Part shown: positions 30,976 through 39,763 of the stretch, piece by piece
Layout: every line of letters starts with the position of its first letter
Position numbering within the stretch: position 1 is the stretch's first letter
From: JBEGHD01 sp049334165
GTDB lineage: Bacteria; Bacteroidota; Bacteroidia; Flavobacteriales_D; Sanyastnellaceae
Reading direction: 5' to 3' (one strand)
DNA length: 64,000 bases
Assembly: GCA_049334165.1 (NCBI GenBank)
Contig: JBEGHD010000012.1
The notes under the pieces: model-generated
Databases searched by the model: none
The model's input: the letters and a program-made list of their open reading frames with translations, nothing else
What the model was told of the DNA's origin: nothing
Made by a program: the position numbers and the translations under genes

Positions 30976-31066
30976 TCACAGCCTTGATTTTTGCGCCACC
31001 GCTAAAGCTAAGGCGGCACGCGGTTTCTTTCTTTTTTCATCAAGGAAAAAAGATAAAAAGGACAAG
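30976..31066. repeat. CCTTGAT/ATCAAGG intergenic repeat in a 789-bp gap
   Basis: The 789-bp gap 30493-31281 contains leader element B on its left and this element in the middle. Here CAGCCTTGATTTTTGCGCC, a variable GC-rich part (CACCGCTAAAGCTAAGGCGG) and TTTCTTTCTTTTTTCATCAAGG with an A-rich tail are arranged so that CCTTGAT pairs with ATCAAGG. I recognise this layout as a dispersed repeat common in Bacteroidota. A 65-codon open frame across it is judged spurious. Nothing else is evident between 31067 and 31281 apart from AT-rich upstream DNA. Confidence 0.55.
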
Positions 31067-31281
31067 CCTAACTATTGGTCAAGTTTCAACGGGAAGTGTA
31101 TCAATAAATCGAATCAGTGAAAATGGTCTTCCAGTTACTAAAACCAACAATGCACTAAATTTTAGTCGTTCCCCGTTCTAACTACTGAAAAGCACTTTTA
31201 GCTTTCACCAAATTCTTTTTCTGCTACTTAAGAATTGCTGCTCTACAAGTTTATTATTCACCTTTCCAAAATAATAGAACT

Positions 31282-32652
31282 ATGTATCGTAGAGCCCTTT
31301 TCAGCGCAGCTTTTTGCCTGCTGCCAATTCTGATTTTCTCACAATCGAACACTACCGTTTACTTCGAAGACGACAAATTCGATCTGACCTATTCCACCAA
31401 ACAAACACTAGACTCAGTTGCCAATTCGATTCTCAACAATGTCGAGAGGGAAGAAATTGCCCTAATCGGTCACACGGACACTGATGCCTCGGACGGATAC
31501 AACGAGCGCCTGGCAGATCGCAGAGCCAGGTCTGTAAAAGCTTACCTGATCTCAAAAGGAGTGGATGGCAAGTTTTATCTTTTCTCTCGCGGAGAATCCA
31601 ATCCAGTCAACGAGAACGTTTCAGACCATCAAAAAGCACTTAACAGAAGAGTTGAAATAATCAGGGATTACAATTCTGAGAATGTGGTGTTTGCCAGCTT
31701 CGAGAAACCGGGGCAAAAGTTTAACATCAATCCCCAAAAACCAATAGTCTTGCGCTGTCAGGAGGGAACGAGCATCCACATCGGTGCAGACGCGTTTGAT
31801 CTGATCGACCCAAATTCCAATGTGACAATCGCTGTTCAGGAGTTTTATGAAAAAGGAATTTTCATTGCTGCAAACCTGACCACAAAAACCAAAAGCGGAG
31901 AAATTCTTGAATCTCGGGGAATGATCAATATCGAAGCCTTTCAAAATGGCGAACCAATCGACCTGAAGGATGGAAAATCTATCGACATCGGGTTTAGAGA
32001 TCGGGAGCCAAATGATGGAACAACGATTTTCGAAGGCACTGAAACGGATAACGGTGTGGTCTGGGAGGAAGCTGCTGAGCCGAAAGAAGATAGGGAGGTC
32101 ACAGCATCTGAAAGTGAGCAACCTTCACGCGAGACACTTGAAAGTCAGGGCTGGAGAATGGTGAGGGTGAAAAAGAAGAAGATATACTTCTGGCACAAGA
32201 ATGTTGATGGATATTGGAATGTGGGTTTTCAAAGAACACGAGCCGATGGAACAATCGAAAACTACGAAGGACTTGAATCTGATGCGGCAATGAATAATCT
32301 ACTTCGCAGTACAAATCTGGGGTGGATAAATTGTGACCGCTTCTACCAAACTCCTCAGCCAAAAGTCGATTTCGTTGTAGAGTATGAGGGAGATTTTACT
32401 CCATCAGTTTTCCTGGTTTTTAAGGAGATCAACTCGGTGATGCCTTACAGCTACAGAAAAGGAAATCGGCTGTACTTCACAGGGATTCCTGTAGATATGC
32501 AAGCCGAAATTGTCGGACTCTACAAAAGTGCCGATAGAGATGAAGTTCAATTTGCAAGAAAACCCATAAAGGTCATGGGTGGAGTGAATGAAGAAATCGA
32601 CTTTCTTCCAGTCGAACTAGAAACGGTCGAAGGATTGATGGCGACACTTTAG
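31282..32652 (+). CDS. OmpA-family peptidoglycan-associated protein with unknown C-terminal region
   Basis: This 456-residue protein has a signal peptide (FSAAFCLLPILIFSQ). The OmpA C-like domain comes first (about 24-130): VYFEDDKFDLTYSTKQTLDSVA, then IALIGHTDTDASDGYNERLADRRARSVKAYL in consecutive pieces (IALIGHTDTDA, NERLADRRARSVKAYL) and LNRRVEII. These bind meso-diaminopimelate of peptidoglycan. The remaining 320 residues are strand-rich with a ZU5-like look (GTSIHIGADAFDLIDPNSNVTI near 160), repeated acidic stretches and no T9SS sorting domain. Having the OmpA domain at the N-terminus is atypical. The gene is monocistronic and ends at a terminator. Confidence 0.82.
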   Translation: MYRRALFSAAFCLLPILIFSQSNTTVYFEDDKFDLTYSTKQTLDSVANSILNNVEREEIALIGHTDTDASDGYNERLADRRARSVKAYLISKGVDGKFYLFSRGESNPVNENVSDHQKALNRRVEIIRDYNSENVVFASFEKPGQKFNINPQKPIVLRCQEGTSIHIGADAFDLIDPNSNVTIAVQEFYEKGIFIAANLTTKTKSGEILESRGMINIEAFQNGEPIDLKDGKSIDIGFRDREPNDGTTIFEGTETDNGVVWEEAAEPKEDREVTASESEQPSRETLESQGWRMVRVKKKKIYFWHKNVDGYWNVGFQRTRADGTIENYEGLESDAAMNNLLRSTNLGWINCDRFYQTPQPKVDFVVEYEGDFTPSVFLVFKEINSVMPYSYRKGNRLYFTGIPVDMQAEIVGLYKSADRDEVQFARKPIKVMGGVNEEIDFLPVELETVEGLMATL

Positions 32653-32670
32653 CCAGAGTAAAAATCAAAA

Positions 32671-32711
32671 AAGCCAGGCTCTTGTTTTGAACCTGGCTTC
32701 AATTTTTCTTT
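32671..32711. terminator. bidirectional intrinsic terminator
   Basis: AAGCCAGG and CCTGGCTT form the stem around CTCTTGTTTTGAA, flanked by A-runs and T-runs, between the convergent OmpA-family and DUF4197 genes. Confidence 0.85.
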
Positions 32712-32726
32712 TTGGCTGGTAATCGA

Positions 32727-33473
32727 CTAGCTTCCAAATACCTTTTGGAGAATCTCCGTCACTCGAGCTTGCGGGTTGTCGCGAATATTTTTCTCTTCTT
32801 TTTCGATGTAGACAAACAGCCCTTCGATGGCTTTTTGAGTGATGTAGGCCGTGAGGTCGGGGTCGACTTTTTCGTTGCCGCTAAACATCGTAGTGGCGTT
32901 GTACTTCGTTACAATCGGGTTCCAGTATTTTGTCAACTCCACTTTTTCAATGGCTCTCTCTACTACCGGGCGAAATTTCTCAGTCAGCTCTGCAGTTGTA
33001 GTGTTCCTTAGGTAGTTGGTGGCTGCGTCATCTTCGCCTTTCAAAATGTCGTACCCATCTCTCACAGTCATGCTCGTGATGGCGTCTACAAAAATGGGCG
33101 CTGCCTCTTTTGCCGCTTCTTCGGCAGCGCGGTTCATCGTCATCTCAAACTTTTCCACCTGGCTGTCGAGGCCCATTTTCAAAGCGTACTCTTTGGCTTT
33201 TACGGCTTCCTCGGGGAAAGGGATGTAGATGAGCTCATTTTTGTAAAATCCGTTGTTGGCAGAGGTGATGGCCACCGCTGAGTCGGCTCCCACTTTGAGT
33301 GCAGTTTTGAGACCGTCAACAATTTCTTCGTTGGAGAGCGCAGAGCCGGAAGAATTTCCGCCCATCACTTCGCGGCCTTTGTCGGCAGCGTCTTTGAGGT
33401 CTTTCAAAATCTGTCCCTGGCAGGCAGTAAAAGCGAGTAAAAGGGGTAGAAAAAGATAAATCGATTTTTTCAT
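32727..33473 (-). CDS. DUF4197 lipoprotein
   Basis: This 248-residue lipoprotein has the lipobox LLLAFTAC (Cys18). The mature part matches DUF4197: ALSNEEIVDGLKTALKVGADSAV (central part EEIVDGLKTALKVG), NNGFYKNELIYIPFPEE, FVDAITSMTVRDGYDILKG and YWNPIVTKYNA. The family is a periplasmic or outer-membrane-attached all-helical protein of unknown function found in Bacteroidota and Proteobacteria. It is divergent from cinA with a 90-bp gap, monocistronic, and ends at a shared terminator. Confidence 0.88.
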   Translation of the reverse strand: MKKSIYLFLPLLLAFTACQGQILKDLKDAADKGREVMGGNSSGSALSNEEIVDGLKTALKVGADSAVAITSANNGFYKNELIYIPFPEEAVKAKEYALKMGLDSQVEKFEMTMNRAAEEAAKEAAPIFVDAITSMTVRDGYDILKGEDDAATNYLRNTTTAELTEKFRPVVERAIEKVELTKYWNPIVTKYNATTMFSGNEKVDPDLTAYITQKAIEGLFVYIEKEEKNIRDNPQARVTEILQKVFGS

Positions 33474-33563
33474 GTTGAATGTGGTTTGCCCGGCAAATTA
33501 CAAGTTCTTTGCCAATTGATGTATCTTGCCAAAAATTTTCGGAGAATCGTTAAACTACGGGGT

Positions 33564-34820
33564 ATGCAAGCGGAAGTTATTACTATCGGAGATGAGATTT
33601 TGATCGGCCAAACGGTGGACACCAACTCGGCATGGATTGCCGAACAGCTCAACCTGATTGGCGTTTCAATTTATCAGATCACTTCGATTTCCGACACTCG
33701 TGAGCACATCCTCGAAGCACTCGAAACAGCTTCGAAAAGATCGAACCTGGTGATCCTCACCGGAGGTCTTGGCCCAACTCGTGACGACATCACGAAAGTC
33801 ACGCTTTGTGAGTTTTTCGATACTGAACTGGAGATGAACGAAGATGTGCTCGCCAGGATCACCGATTACTTTGAGCGCAGAAAAAAGAAGATGCTCGACT
33901 CTAACGTCCAGCAGGCGATGTTGCCAAAGTCGGCTCAGACAATCCTGAACGTCCGCGGTACGGCCAGCGGAATGTGGTTCGAGAAAGACGGAACGGTTTT
34001 CATCTCCATGCCAGGTGTACCTTACGAAATGAAGGGACTGATGAAAGACGAGCTGCTCAATAAAATCGCTCAGCACTTCGACCGACCTGCCATTTACCAC
34101 AAAACCATTTTGACGCTCGGAATTGGAGAGTCTTTTCTGGTTGAAAAAGTTAAAGACTGGGAAAATTCACTCGATGAAGCCAATGTAAAAATTGCCTACC
34201 TGCCATCTCCCGGAAGAGTGAAGGTGAGGCTTTCGGCTTACGGAGATCGGATTGAAGATTTGGAAAAACGTGTGGAAGCCAAAGCCTCGGAGTTCGAGAA
34301 TCTTGCAGCAGAGTGGATCTACGGCACCAATGGCGATTTGCTCGAGGAAGTTGTGGGGGAATTGCTGCGCGATTCGAAATCTACTCTGGCTGCTGCCGAG
34401 AGCTGCACCGGAGGAATGGTGAGCCACATGATCACAAGTGTTTCGGGAAGCTCAGATTATTTTCTGGGATCCATCGTCTCCTACGCCAACGAGGTGAAAA
34501 CAGGTCAGCTTGGAGTTTCTGAGCAGTCACTGAAAGACCATGGAGCTGTGAGCCAGCCGGTGGTGGAGCAGATGGCGCTTGGAGTGCGCAAAGCCCTTGG
34601 AGCTGACTATGGAGTGGCGACTTCCGGGATTGCCGGTCCTTCTGGTGGAACGCCCGAAAAGCCAGTGGGAACCATCTGGATTGCCGTGGCTTCACCTCAG
34701 AGTGTAGTTTCAAAATGCCTGCACCTCGGCAACAGTCGCAGCAGAAACATCGAGGTGACTGCTTACCAGGTGCTCGACCTACTCAGAAAGGAGTTGTTGG
34801 TGGCTGAAAGAAAACATTGA
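33564..34820 (+). CDS. cinA: CinA-family protein (competence/damage-inducible; NMN amidohydrolase/pyrophosphatase)
   Basis: This two-domain protein has 418 residues. The N-terminal MoCF-binding/COG1058 domain starts MQAEVITIGDEILIGQTVDTNS and has ILTGGLGPTRDDITK near residue 65. The C-terminal CinA domain (about 255-415) has AAESCTGGMVSHMITSVSGSS, GSIVSYANEVK and ATSGIAGPSGGTPEKPVGT. CinA proteins recycle pyridine nucleotides (ADP-ribose pyrophosphatase plus NMN deamidase). ATG at 33564 is chosen because the family begins exactly there; an earlier start adds an unrelated 26 residues. It stands 90 bp upstream of rpmB. Confidence 0.93.
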   Translation: MQAEVITIGDEILIGQTVDTNSAWIAEQLNLIGVSIYQITSISDTREHILEALETASKRSNLVILTGGLGPTRDDITKVTLCEFFDTELEMNEDVLARITDYFERRKKKMLDSNVQQAMLPKSAQTILNVRGTASGMWFEKDGTVFISMPGVPYEMKGLMKDELLNKIAQHFDRPAIYHKTILTLGIGESFLVEKVKDWENSLDEANVKIAYLPSPGRVKVRLSAYGDRIEDLEKRVEAKASEFENLAAEWIYGTNGDLLEEVVGELLRDSKSTLAAAESCTGGMVSHMITSVSGSSDYFLGSIVSYANEVKTGQLGVSEQSLKDHGAVSQPVVEQMALGVRKALGADYGVATSGIAGPSGGTPEKPVGTIWIAVASPQSVVSKCLHLGNSRSRNIEVTAYQVLDLLRKELLVAERKH

Positions 34821-34839
34821 ATTAAAACACATCATTTCT

Positions 34840-34869
34840 TTGTTGCAAAGGAGAAAATTAGTTTCTTTG
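34840..34869 (+). promoter_or_regulatory. rpmB promoter (Bacteroidota type)
   Basis: TTG at 34840-34842, a 19-base spacer and TTTCTTTG at 34862-34869 fit TTG-N19-TAnnTTTG with one mismatch in the -7 box. The rpmB start codon lies about 42 bases further on, leaving a leader of roughly 35 bases. Confidence 0.6.
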
Positions 34870-34911
34870 CACTCCCAAAATTTTTTGAGAAGACACTAAG
34901 GTTTTACAGAT

Positions 34912-35157
34912 ATGGCTAGAGTTTGTCAATTGACCGGAAAGAAAGTAATTACAGGAAACCACGTTTCCCACTCGAATAGAAAAACGAAACGCAAGTTCTA
35001 CCCGAACTTGTTGAAGAAGAGTTTTTATGTGCCGGAAGAAGATCGTACGGTAACATTGAAAATCTCTGCGAAAGCGTTGCGCACAGTGAATAAAATTGGC
35101 ATCTACAAAGCCTTGCAGCGCGCCAAAGAAAAAGGATATTACACAGAGAAGAAGTAA
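34912..35157 (+). CDS. rpmB: 50S ribosomal protein L28
   Basis: This 81-residue ribosomal protein starts MARVCQLTGKKVITGNHVSH, followed by NRKTKRKFYPNLLKKSFYV and a conserved C-terminal helix (KALRTVNKIGIYKALQRA), all standard for L28. In many Bacteroidota rpmB is followed at once by rpmG (L33) and a DUF4295 gene. Here it is followed by a terminator and short repeats, so the usual cluster is broken or lies elsewhere. Confidence 0.97.
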   Translation: MARVCQLTGKKVITGNHVSHSNRKTKRKFYPNLLKKSFYVPEEDRTVTLKISAKALRTVNKIGIYKALQRAKEKGYYTEKK

Positions 35158-35205
35158 TCGCTCTAAGAGGCGTGCGACTTCTCTAAAGATTTAATTGGTT
35201 AGATA

Positions 35206-35241
35206 AAGCTCTTTCGGCTCCAGCCCGGAAGAGCTTTTTTC
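35206..35241 (+). terminator. intrinsic terminator of rpmB
   Basis: AAGCTCTTTCGG and CCCGGAAGAGCTT pair into a long stem with one bulge around CTCCAG, followed by six T residues. Confidence 0.9.
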
Positions 35242-35246
35242 GTTTG

Positions 35247-35372
35247 CCCTCCGTAGCCTTGGCGAAGGAGGGTTTGTCCTCCGTCCTCGTACTACGTAGC
35301 TTCAGCGGAGTGGAAAGCCTTGGCGTAGGAGGGTTGCCCTCCGTCCCTATTCTACGTAGCTTTAGCGAAGGA
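35247..35372. repeat. cluster of CCTCCG...CGAAGGAGG short repeats
   Basis: Three related units occur in tandem: CCCTCCGTAGCCTTGGCGAAGGAGGG at 35247-35272 (26 bp, self-complementary at its ends CCCTCC/GGAGGG), a middle one with AGCCTTGGCGTAGGAGGG, and a last one with CTACGTAGCTTTAGCGAAGG. They resemble the hairpin repeat at 17689. Such units are dispersed in Bacteroidota intergenic regions, and here they separate rpmB from a convergent secreted-protein gene. Confidence 0.6.
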
Positions 35373-35409
35373 ATGCGCGTTTAGCGTAGTTTGAATAAAG
35401 ACTAACTCT

Positions 35410-36825
35410 CTACTGAATTATAAACTTTCCTGAATCGTAGAAACTACCATCTTCCAGAACCTTATAATAGTATATCCCACTATTGAGTTTTCCTCTATCG
35501 AAAGTATGCCTGTAGGGAACATTTTCTAAAGATCTCACGATCTTTCCATGACTGTCCAAAACTTGAAGGTCAAATCTCTTATCAGCTGAAAGACTCAGAA
35601 AGATTGTCGCAGAGTTCGAAAATGGGTTGGGGTAAACTGACGTTTTGCTTCTCGTAGATTCCGGACTGCTTATATTCAATGTACCAGATGAGTTCGTTTT
35701 TACTAGGTAGGCCTGGTAAGTAATGTCCGTGATATTTGCACTTCCTGCAAATGCGAAACCACCATCCTGAGTGATTGTACAGGATCTTCCTCTACTTGTT
35801 TGTGACTCTACAAAAATCTGTTCCCACTCAGTGCTACCCAATGGGTCAGTTTTGATGCAATACATTAAATATACTTGCTGAGTGTTATCAATTGCATAGC
35901 CTGTCATGATGTAGCCGTTATTTCCTACTGCCTTTACTCCACGACCGCTTGCTCCGTCAAGAGTATAATAGGTTTCTTGCCATTCTTGAATGCCTTCACT
36001 ATCAGTCTTAATAAGTAAGCATTTGTTAGAAACTTCCTCATCAGTAAATATTGAAGTTCCATATATGACAAAGCCATTGTCTGAAGTGGTGTCCAGAGAG
36101 AAACATTCTGCTTCCCCACCGTTACCTACGAAGAACTCATCCCAAATCAATTCTCCATTTTCATCGATTTTCAAAAGAATGACATCGCTTCCAACGTAAT
36201 TGCCAGAATCACCACAAACTGCATAACCACCATCATTTGTTCGTACTATGCTTTCAGCAAATTGATCAAATTCCGATTCATAAATCTGACTCCATATTAC
36301 ATTTCCCTGATTGTCAGTTTTTATCACTTTAATTTGTTGGTAAGAGTCAACAACCACATGACCAGTAATAATAAAACCATCATCTTCAGTGATAATAAGA
36401 TTCTCACCAAGTCCAAAAGTCAGCAAGTCGTATTCCTTAGTCCATTCTTCGACTCCTTCTGAATTCAACTTCGTTAAGCTAAAGGTAGATCCATCGAACA
36501 CATTCCCATCCGTAAACCCTGAAACGATATAACCTAAATCTGCAGTCTGATGCACGCAAGAACCTAACTCTACATCGGTATCAAGATAAGTTTGAGACCA
36601 CTCCTCATTACCTTCAGAGTCCGTTTTCACCATGTACAATCCTGAACCGAGTTCAGGAACCGACACACCGCTTCGCCCAGATAAAACAAACCCTAAATCG
36701 GATGTTTGTTGTACATCATAGGCAACATCGTCAAACTCACCTCCATAGTGATTCCAGAAGTAGTTTTGAGAAGTTGCACTCAGTGAAATGGTAATAAAAA
36801 TAAAAATGGATAGCAGAGCTTTCAT
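35410..36825 (-). CDS. T9SS protein with seven-repeat beta-propeller-like body
   Basis: This 471-residue secreted protein has a signal peptide (LLSIFIFITISLSATSQ). Seven repeats share a (D/N)-x-G-(F/Y)-x-(V/I)-x-G core: LGFVLSGRSG, LGYIVSGFTDG, DDGFIITGHV, DGGYAVCGDSG, DNGFVIYGTS, NNGYIMTGYA and DGGFAFAGSA. Each is followed by an (I/L)KTD-S/N-x-G turn, suggesting a seven-bladed propeller. The C-terminus is a type A sorting domain (KTSVYPNPFSNSATIFLS, then SGIYYYKVLEDG). It probably binds a ligand or surface partner; catalytic residues are not evident. It is monocistronic, with an inverted repeat in its leader. Confidence 0.88.
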   Translation of the reverse strand: MKALLSIFIFITISLSATSQNYFWNHYGGEFDDVAYDVQQTSDLGFVLSGRSGVSVPELGSGLYMVKTDSEGNEEWSQTYLDTDVELGSCVHQTADLGYIVSGFTDGNVFDGSTFSLTKLNSEGVEEWTKEYDLLTFGLGENLIITEDDGFIITGHVVVDSYQQIKVIKTDNQGNVIWSQIYESEFDQFAESIVRTNDGGYAVCGDSGNYVGSDVILLKIDENGELIWDEFFVGNGGEAECFSLDTTSDNGFVIYGTSIFTDEEVSNKCLLIKTDSEGIQEWQETYYTLDGASGRGVKAVGNNGYIMTGYAIDNTQQVYLMYCIKTDPLGSTEWEQIFVESQTSRGRSCTITQDGGFAFAGSANITDITYQAYLVKTNSSGTLNISSPESTRSKTSVYPNPFSNSATIFLSLSADKRFDLQVLDSHGKIVRSLENVPYRHTFDRGKLNSGIYYYKVLEDGSFYDSGKFIIQ

Positions 36826-36828
36826 AGG

Positions 36829-36860
36829 GGATAATTTTAGTTAAGAGCTGTAAATTATCC
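36829..36860. promoter_or_regulatory. inverted repeat in the upstream region of the propeller T9SS gene
   Basis: GGATAATTT and AAATTATCC form a 9-bp perfect inverted repeat around a 14-bp spacer, starting 3 bp upstream of the start codon on the minus strand. It could be a hairpin masking the start or an operator; there is no T-tract, so a terminator is unlikely. Confidence 0.35.
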
Positions 36861-36903
36861 ATTAAGAGTGAGTTGTGCAAATTAGGGATGCAAAGAGTAG
36901 CTT

Positions 36904-38991
36904 CTAATAAGCCCCATTCCGTTTTCTCAGCAGCCATTCCAGGGCGAGTAAGCCAAGCAAGAGAGCGAGGATCCACTTCTTGTTGATGAGGTCGGTGAGA
37001 GTTTCCTGCTCGTAGGCTACTGAAACGATTTCCTTTTTGTTTTTGATCAACCCGGTCAGTTGGTCGAGCTCGTTGGGGTAGAGCATTTCACCGTTGTTTT
37101 CCGTGGCGAAGTTGTAAAGCAGTTGGTGGTTGGCTCGGGTTTCGGCAAGTTCCAGCTGAATTGGGCTCACGCTGAATTCTCCCGTTTCGGTGTACTGCGT
37201 GCCGTCCAGTGTGGCCTTTGCCACATAGCTGTAGTTTCCTACAGGAAGCAAACCGGCATCCAGCGCGTACGATTCTCCGCTTTTGCTGAAAGTGAACGGG
37301 TATTCTTTTCCTTCGTCATCGCGGATGGTGATCGTCACATCGGGGCCGTTCACCAGCTCGTAGCTCTTGTTGTAAAGTTCTGCTTCGAAAGTGGCGCGCT
37401 CGTTTTCCAGCAAGTCGGTTTCGCCACTCACGCGGAAATAACTGCGATCTTCCTTGCTTGCCAGGTACTGCACCGTTTTGGTGATCATCTGGTCGAAGCG
37501 CTCGTGCGACTCAGTGCGCATGTAGTTGTAGAGCTGCCATCTCCAAATTCCGAGTCCGGCAATCAGTCCAACTTTCGTGTCACGGGTTTGGTTGAAACCG
37601 ATTAGCGGCATTTCGGTCTGCACCGATCCGATGCGCTGGTAGGCGAGAGGAGTGATGCCAGCACTGGCTGAAACATCGCCAAAGGGAACGCTCAGCGGAG
37701 GAAACTCATCCATCGATCCGGTGAGGTCTTCAGAAAGCGTGAAAAGCGAAAAGCCCGGAGCGTAAGTCGCCCCGACATCGCGGAAGTCGCGTCTGTAGTT
37801 TTCCAGTGAAAAACCGAGTTGCAATTCGTTGAAGTCGCTAAAATTTGTCTCGCCACCCCAAACAAAGAGTGCCGGAACTCCACTGTCGAGTGCCTTGTTG
37901 ATGGCGCTTTTTGAAAGCGAAGTTCCATCGGGAAGTTGGTGGAAAATCACCAGGTCGTATTCAGTGGTGTTTCCGTCAAATTCCGAAAGTAGCTCCGAAG
38001 TCACCTTGTAGTTGTCGTTGCTCGAGATAGCTCTCTGCAGCGATCGCAAATCGGGGTGTGGATTTGAAGCGAGCATCAAAACGCGCTGCCTGCTGTCGAG
38101 CACATCGATGAAAATGTCTTTGACGTTGTTTACCGTGGTGACTTCATTTTCAATGGTCGAAACTGAAATTCGGTAGCGCTGCAGTCCGGTTTCTTTTGCC
38201 TCGAGCGTCACCGGAATCGTCTTGAAAAACGACTCCTGGCCGATTTCCAAATTCTGGCTAAAGAGCGTTTCACCACCTCTTGAAACACGAAGCGAGACGC
38301 GTTCTCCTTCAGCTTGCCTGGCTTCCGTCACAATTTCAAGTGGAAATTTGTTACCCAGGTAAGCAAGTCTGTTGTGCGCCACATTTTTGATCAACACATC
38401 GCGTTGGGGAGTGGTATCGCCCATGGCCACAGTGTAAACCGGTACGTTGAGTTTTCGGTATGCGTAAACAGGGTTTGTTCCTTTGTTGTAAAGTCCGTCA
38501 GTGCCGATCACAATCGCACCGAGGTTTCGGTTGGTGAAGCGGTTGTAAACTTCATCGAGCAGATCCGAAAAATCGGTAAACTTTTGATCGTAGCTCAGGC
38601 TGTCGATTCCCTCGCTCACTTTTTCTCCGAAAGTGTAAGTACGGACTTCGTAGTCTTCGCCAAGTTCGGCAGAGATCTGTCTGAGCTGATCGAGGTACTC
38701 ACCTCTATAAAAAGTGGAGTCTTCACCAACCACCAAACTTTCACTGGCATCTTGCGCCACCACAACGATCGGTTTTTCCACTTCGCGATCGGTTGATCTC
38801 AAGAGCGGATTGAGCAGAAAGAACGCGATGGTCGTCACTACTATGAAACGCGCTGCAGCCAGCAACACAATCAGCGGTCTACCAAAGTGACGATTGAGCC
38901 GGTCTTTGGTGTAGAGCGCTCCTGCGTAAATGGCTCCGGCCAGCAGGCAAAGCAGAATAAACCAGGTTGGATATTCAGTGATTAATGACAA
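36904..38991 (-). CDS. vWA-like membrane protein (BatA-related)
   Basis: This 695-residue protein has two N-terminal membrane helices (about 10-27 and 40-61) and one at the C-terminus (about 672-690). Just after the second helix a strand VVVAQDASESLV carries DxSxS at residues 81-85, the first part of a MIDAS metal site. The von Willebrand-type domain continues with AIVIGTDGLYNKG. A glutamine-amidotransferase-like middle (YDLVIFHQLPDGTSLS) and an Ig-like domain near 555-640 follow. The start is TTG; an in-frame TAA close upstream excludes longer forms. It is last in a six-gene run, 25 bp after fabG. The function is unknown. Confidence 0.78.
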   Translation of the reverse strand: MSLITEYPTWFILLCLLAGAIYAGALYTKDRLNRHFGRPLIVLLAAARFIVVTTIAFFLLNPLLRSTDREVEKPIVVVAQDASESLVVGEDSTFYRGEYLDQLRQISAELGEDYEVRTYTFGEKVSEGIDSLSYDQKFTDFSDLLDEVYNRFTNRNLGAIVIGTDGLYNKGTNPVYAYRKLNVPVYTVAMGDTTPQRDVLIKNVAHNRLAYLGNKFPLEIVTEARQAEGERVSLRVSRGGETLFSQNLEIGQESFFKTIPVTLEAKETGLQRYRISVSTIENEVTTVNNVKDIFIDVLDSRQRVLMLASNPHPDLRSLQRAISSNDNYKVTSELLSEFDGNTTEYDLVIFHQLPDGTSLSKSAINKALDSGVPALFVWGGETNFSDFNELQLGFSLENYRRDFRDVGATYAPGFSLFTLSEDLTGSMDEFPPLSVPFGDVSASAGITPLAYQRIGSVQTEMPLIGFNQTRDTKVGLIAGLGIWRWQLYNYMRTESHERFDQMITKTVQYLASKEDRSYFRVSGETDLLENERATFEAELYNKSYELVNGPDVTITIRDDEGKEYPFTFSKSGESYALDAGLLPVGNYSYVAKATLDGTQYTETGEFSVSPIQLELAETRANHQLLYNFATENNGEMLYPNELDQLTGLIKNKKEIVSVAYEQETLTDLINKKWILALLLGLLALEWLLRKRNGAY

Positions 38992-39016
38992 ATTCTTCGA
39001 TCGGGATTAGGTTAGA

Positions 39017-39763
39017 TTACATCAACATTCCACCGTCCACATTGATCACCTGCCCGGTGATGTAGGTGCTCAGATCAGAACCGAGGAAAAGCGATAAGTT
39101 GGCAACATCGTCTGGCGTGCCACCGCGTTTCAGCGGAATTGCATCGCGCCACTGCTGAACGGTTTCTTCGTTGAGTGCATCGGTCATTTCAGTTTCGATA
39201 AATCCTGGAGCAATGGCATTGCAACGGATGTTTCTGGAGCCGAGCTCGGCAGCAACTGACTTGGTGAAGCCGATGATTCCGGCTTTCGAAGCTGCGTAGT
39301 TGGCCTGGCCAGCATTTCCTTTCACGCCCACAACTGAGCTCATGTTGATGATAGATCCTGAGCGCGCTTTTAGCATGGTTTTCATTACGGCTTTGGTGAG
39401 GTTGAAGCACGACTTCAGGTTCACTTCCATCACTTCGTCCCAGTGCTCTTCGCTCATTCTCATCAAGAGGTTGTCGCGGGTAATTCCAGCGTTGTTGATC
39501 AAAATGTCAACAGTGCCAAATTCTTTCACTACCTGACTCACGAGTTCTTGAGCTTCGTCAAACTTTGCAGCATTTGATTTGAAACCCTTCACTTCACCGC
39601 CATCGGCTGAGAGTTCTTTTTCGAGCTCACGCGCTTTTTCATCTGATGAAGCGTAGCTGAAAGCCACTTTTGCTCCGTGTTCTACAAATATTTTGGCTAT
39701 GCCTTTTCCGATTCCTCTTGAAGCACCAGTGATCAGTGCAGTTTTACCTTCCAGGAGTTTCAT
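39017..39763 (-). CDS. fabG: 3-oxoacyl-[ACP] reductase
   Basis: This 248-residue short-chain dehydrogenase reduces 3-oxoacyl-ACP in fatty-acid synthesis. It has TGASRGIGKGIAK (cofactor loop, about 12-24), NNAGITRDNLLMRM (about 90-103), the catalytic Ser in NMSSVVG and Tyr-x3-Lys in YAASKAG (about 155-161), and the typical end GQVINVDGGMLM. The match to bacterial FabG is strong over the full length. It lies between the Fe-S redox proteins (109 bp upstream) and the vWA-like gene (25 bp downstream). A more specialised reductase role cannot be excluded from sequence alone. Confidence 0.93.
   Translation of the reverse strand: MKLLEGKTALITGASRGIGKGIAKIFVEHGAKVAFSYASSDEKARELEKELSADGGEVKGFKSNAAKFDEAQELVSQVVKEFGTVDILINNAGITRDNLLMRMSEEHWDEVMEVNLKSCFNLTKAVMKTMLKARSGSIINMSSVVGVKGNAGQANYAASKAGIIGFTKSVAAELGSRNIRCNAIAPGFIETEMTDALNEETVQQWRDAIPLKRGGTPDDVANLSLFLGSDLSTYITGQVINVDGGMLM

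Noticed and set aside
30984..31181. 65-codon open frame in the large gap
   Set aside because: It reads through the dispersed CCTTGAT/ATCAAGG repeat; its 'FFFHQGKK'-like content is the usual spurious translation of that repeat.
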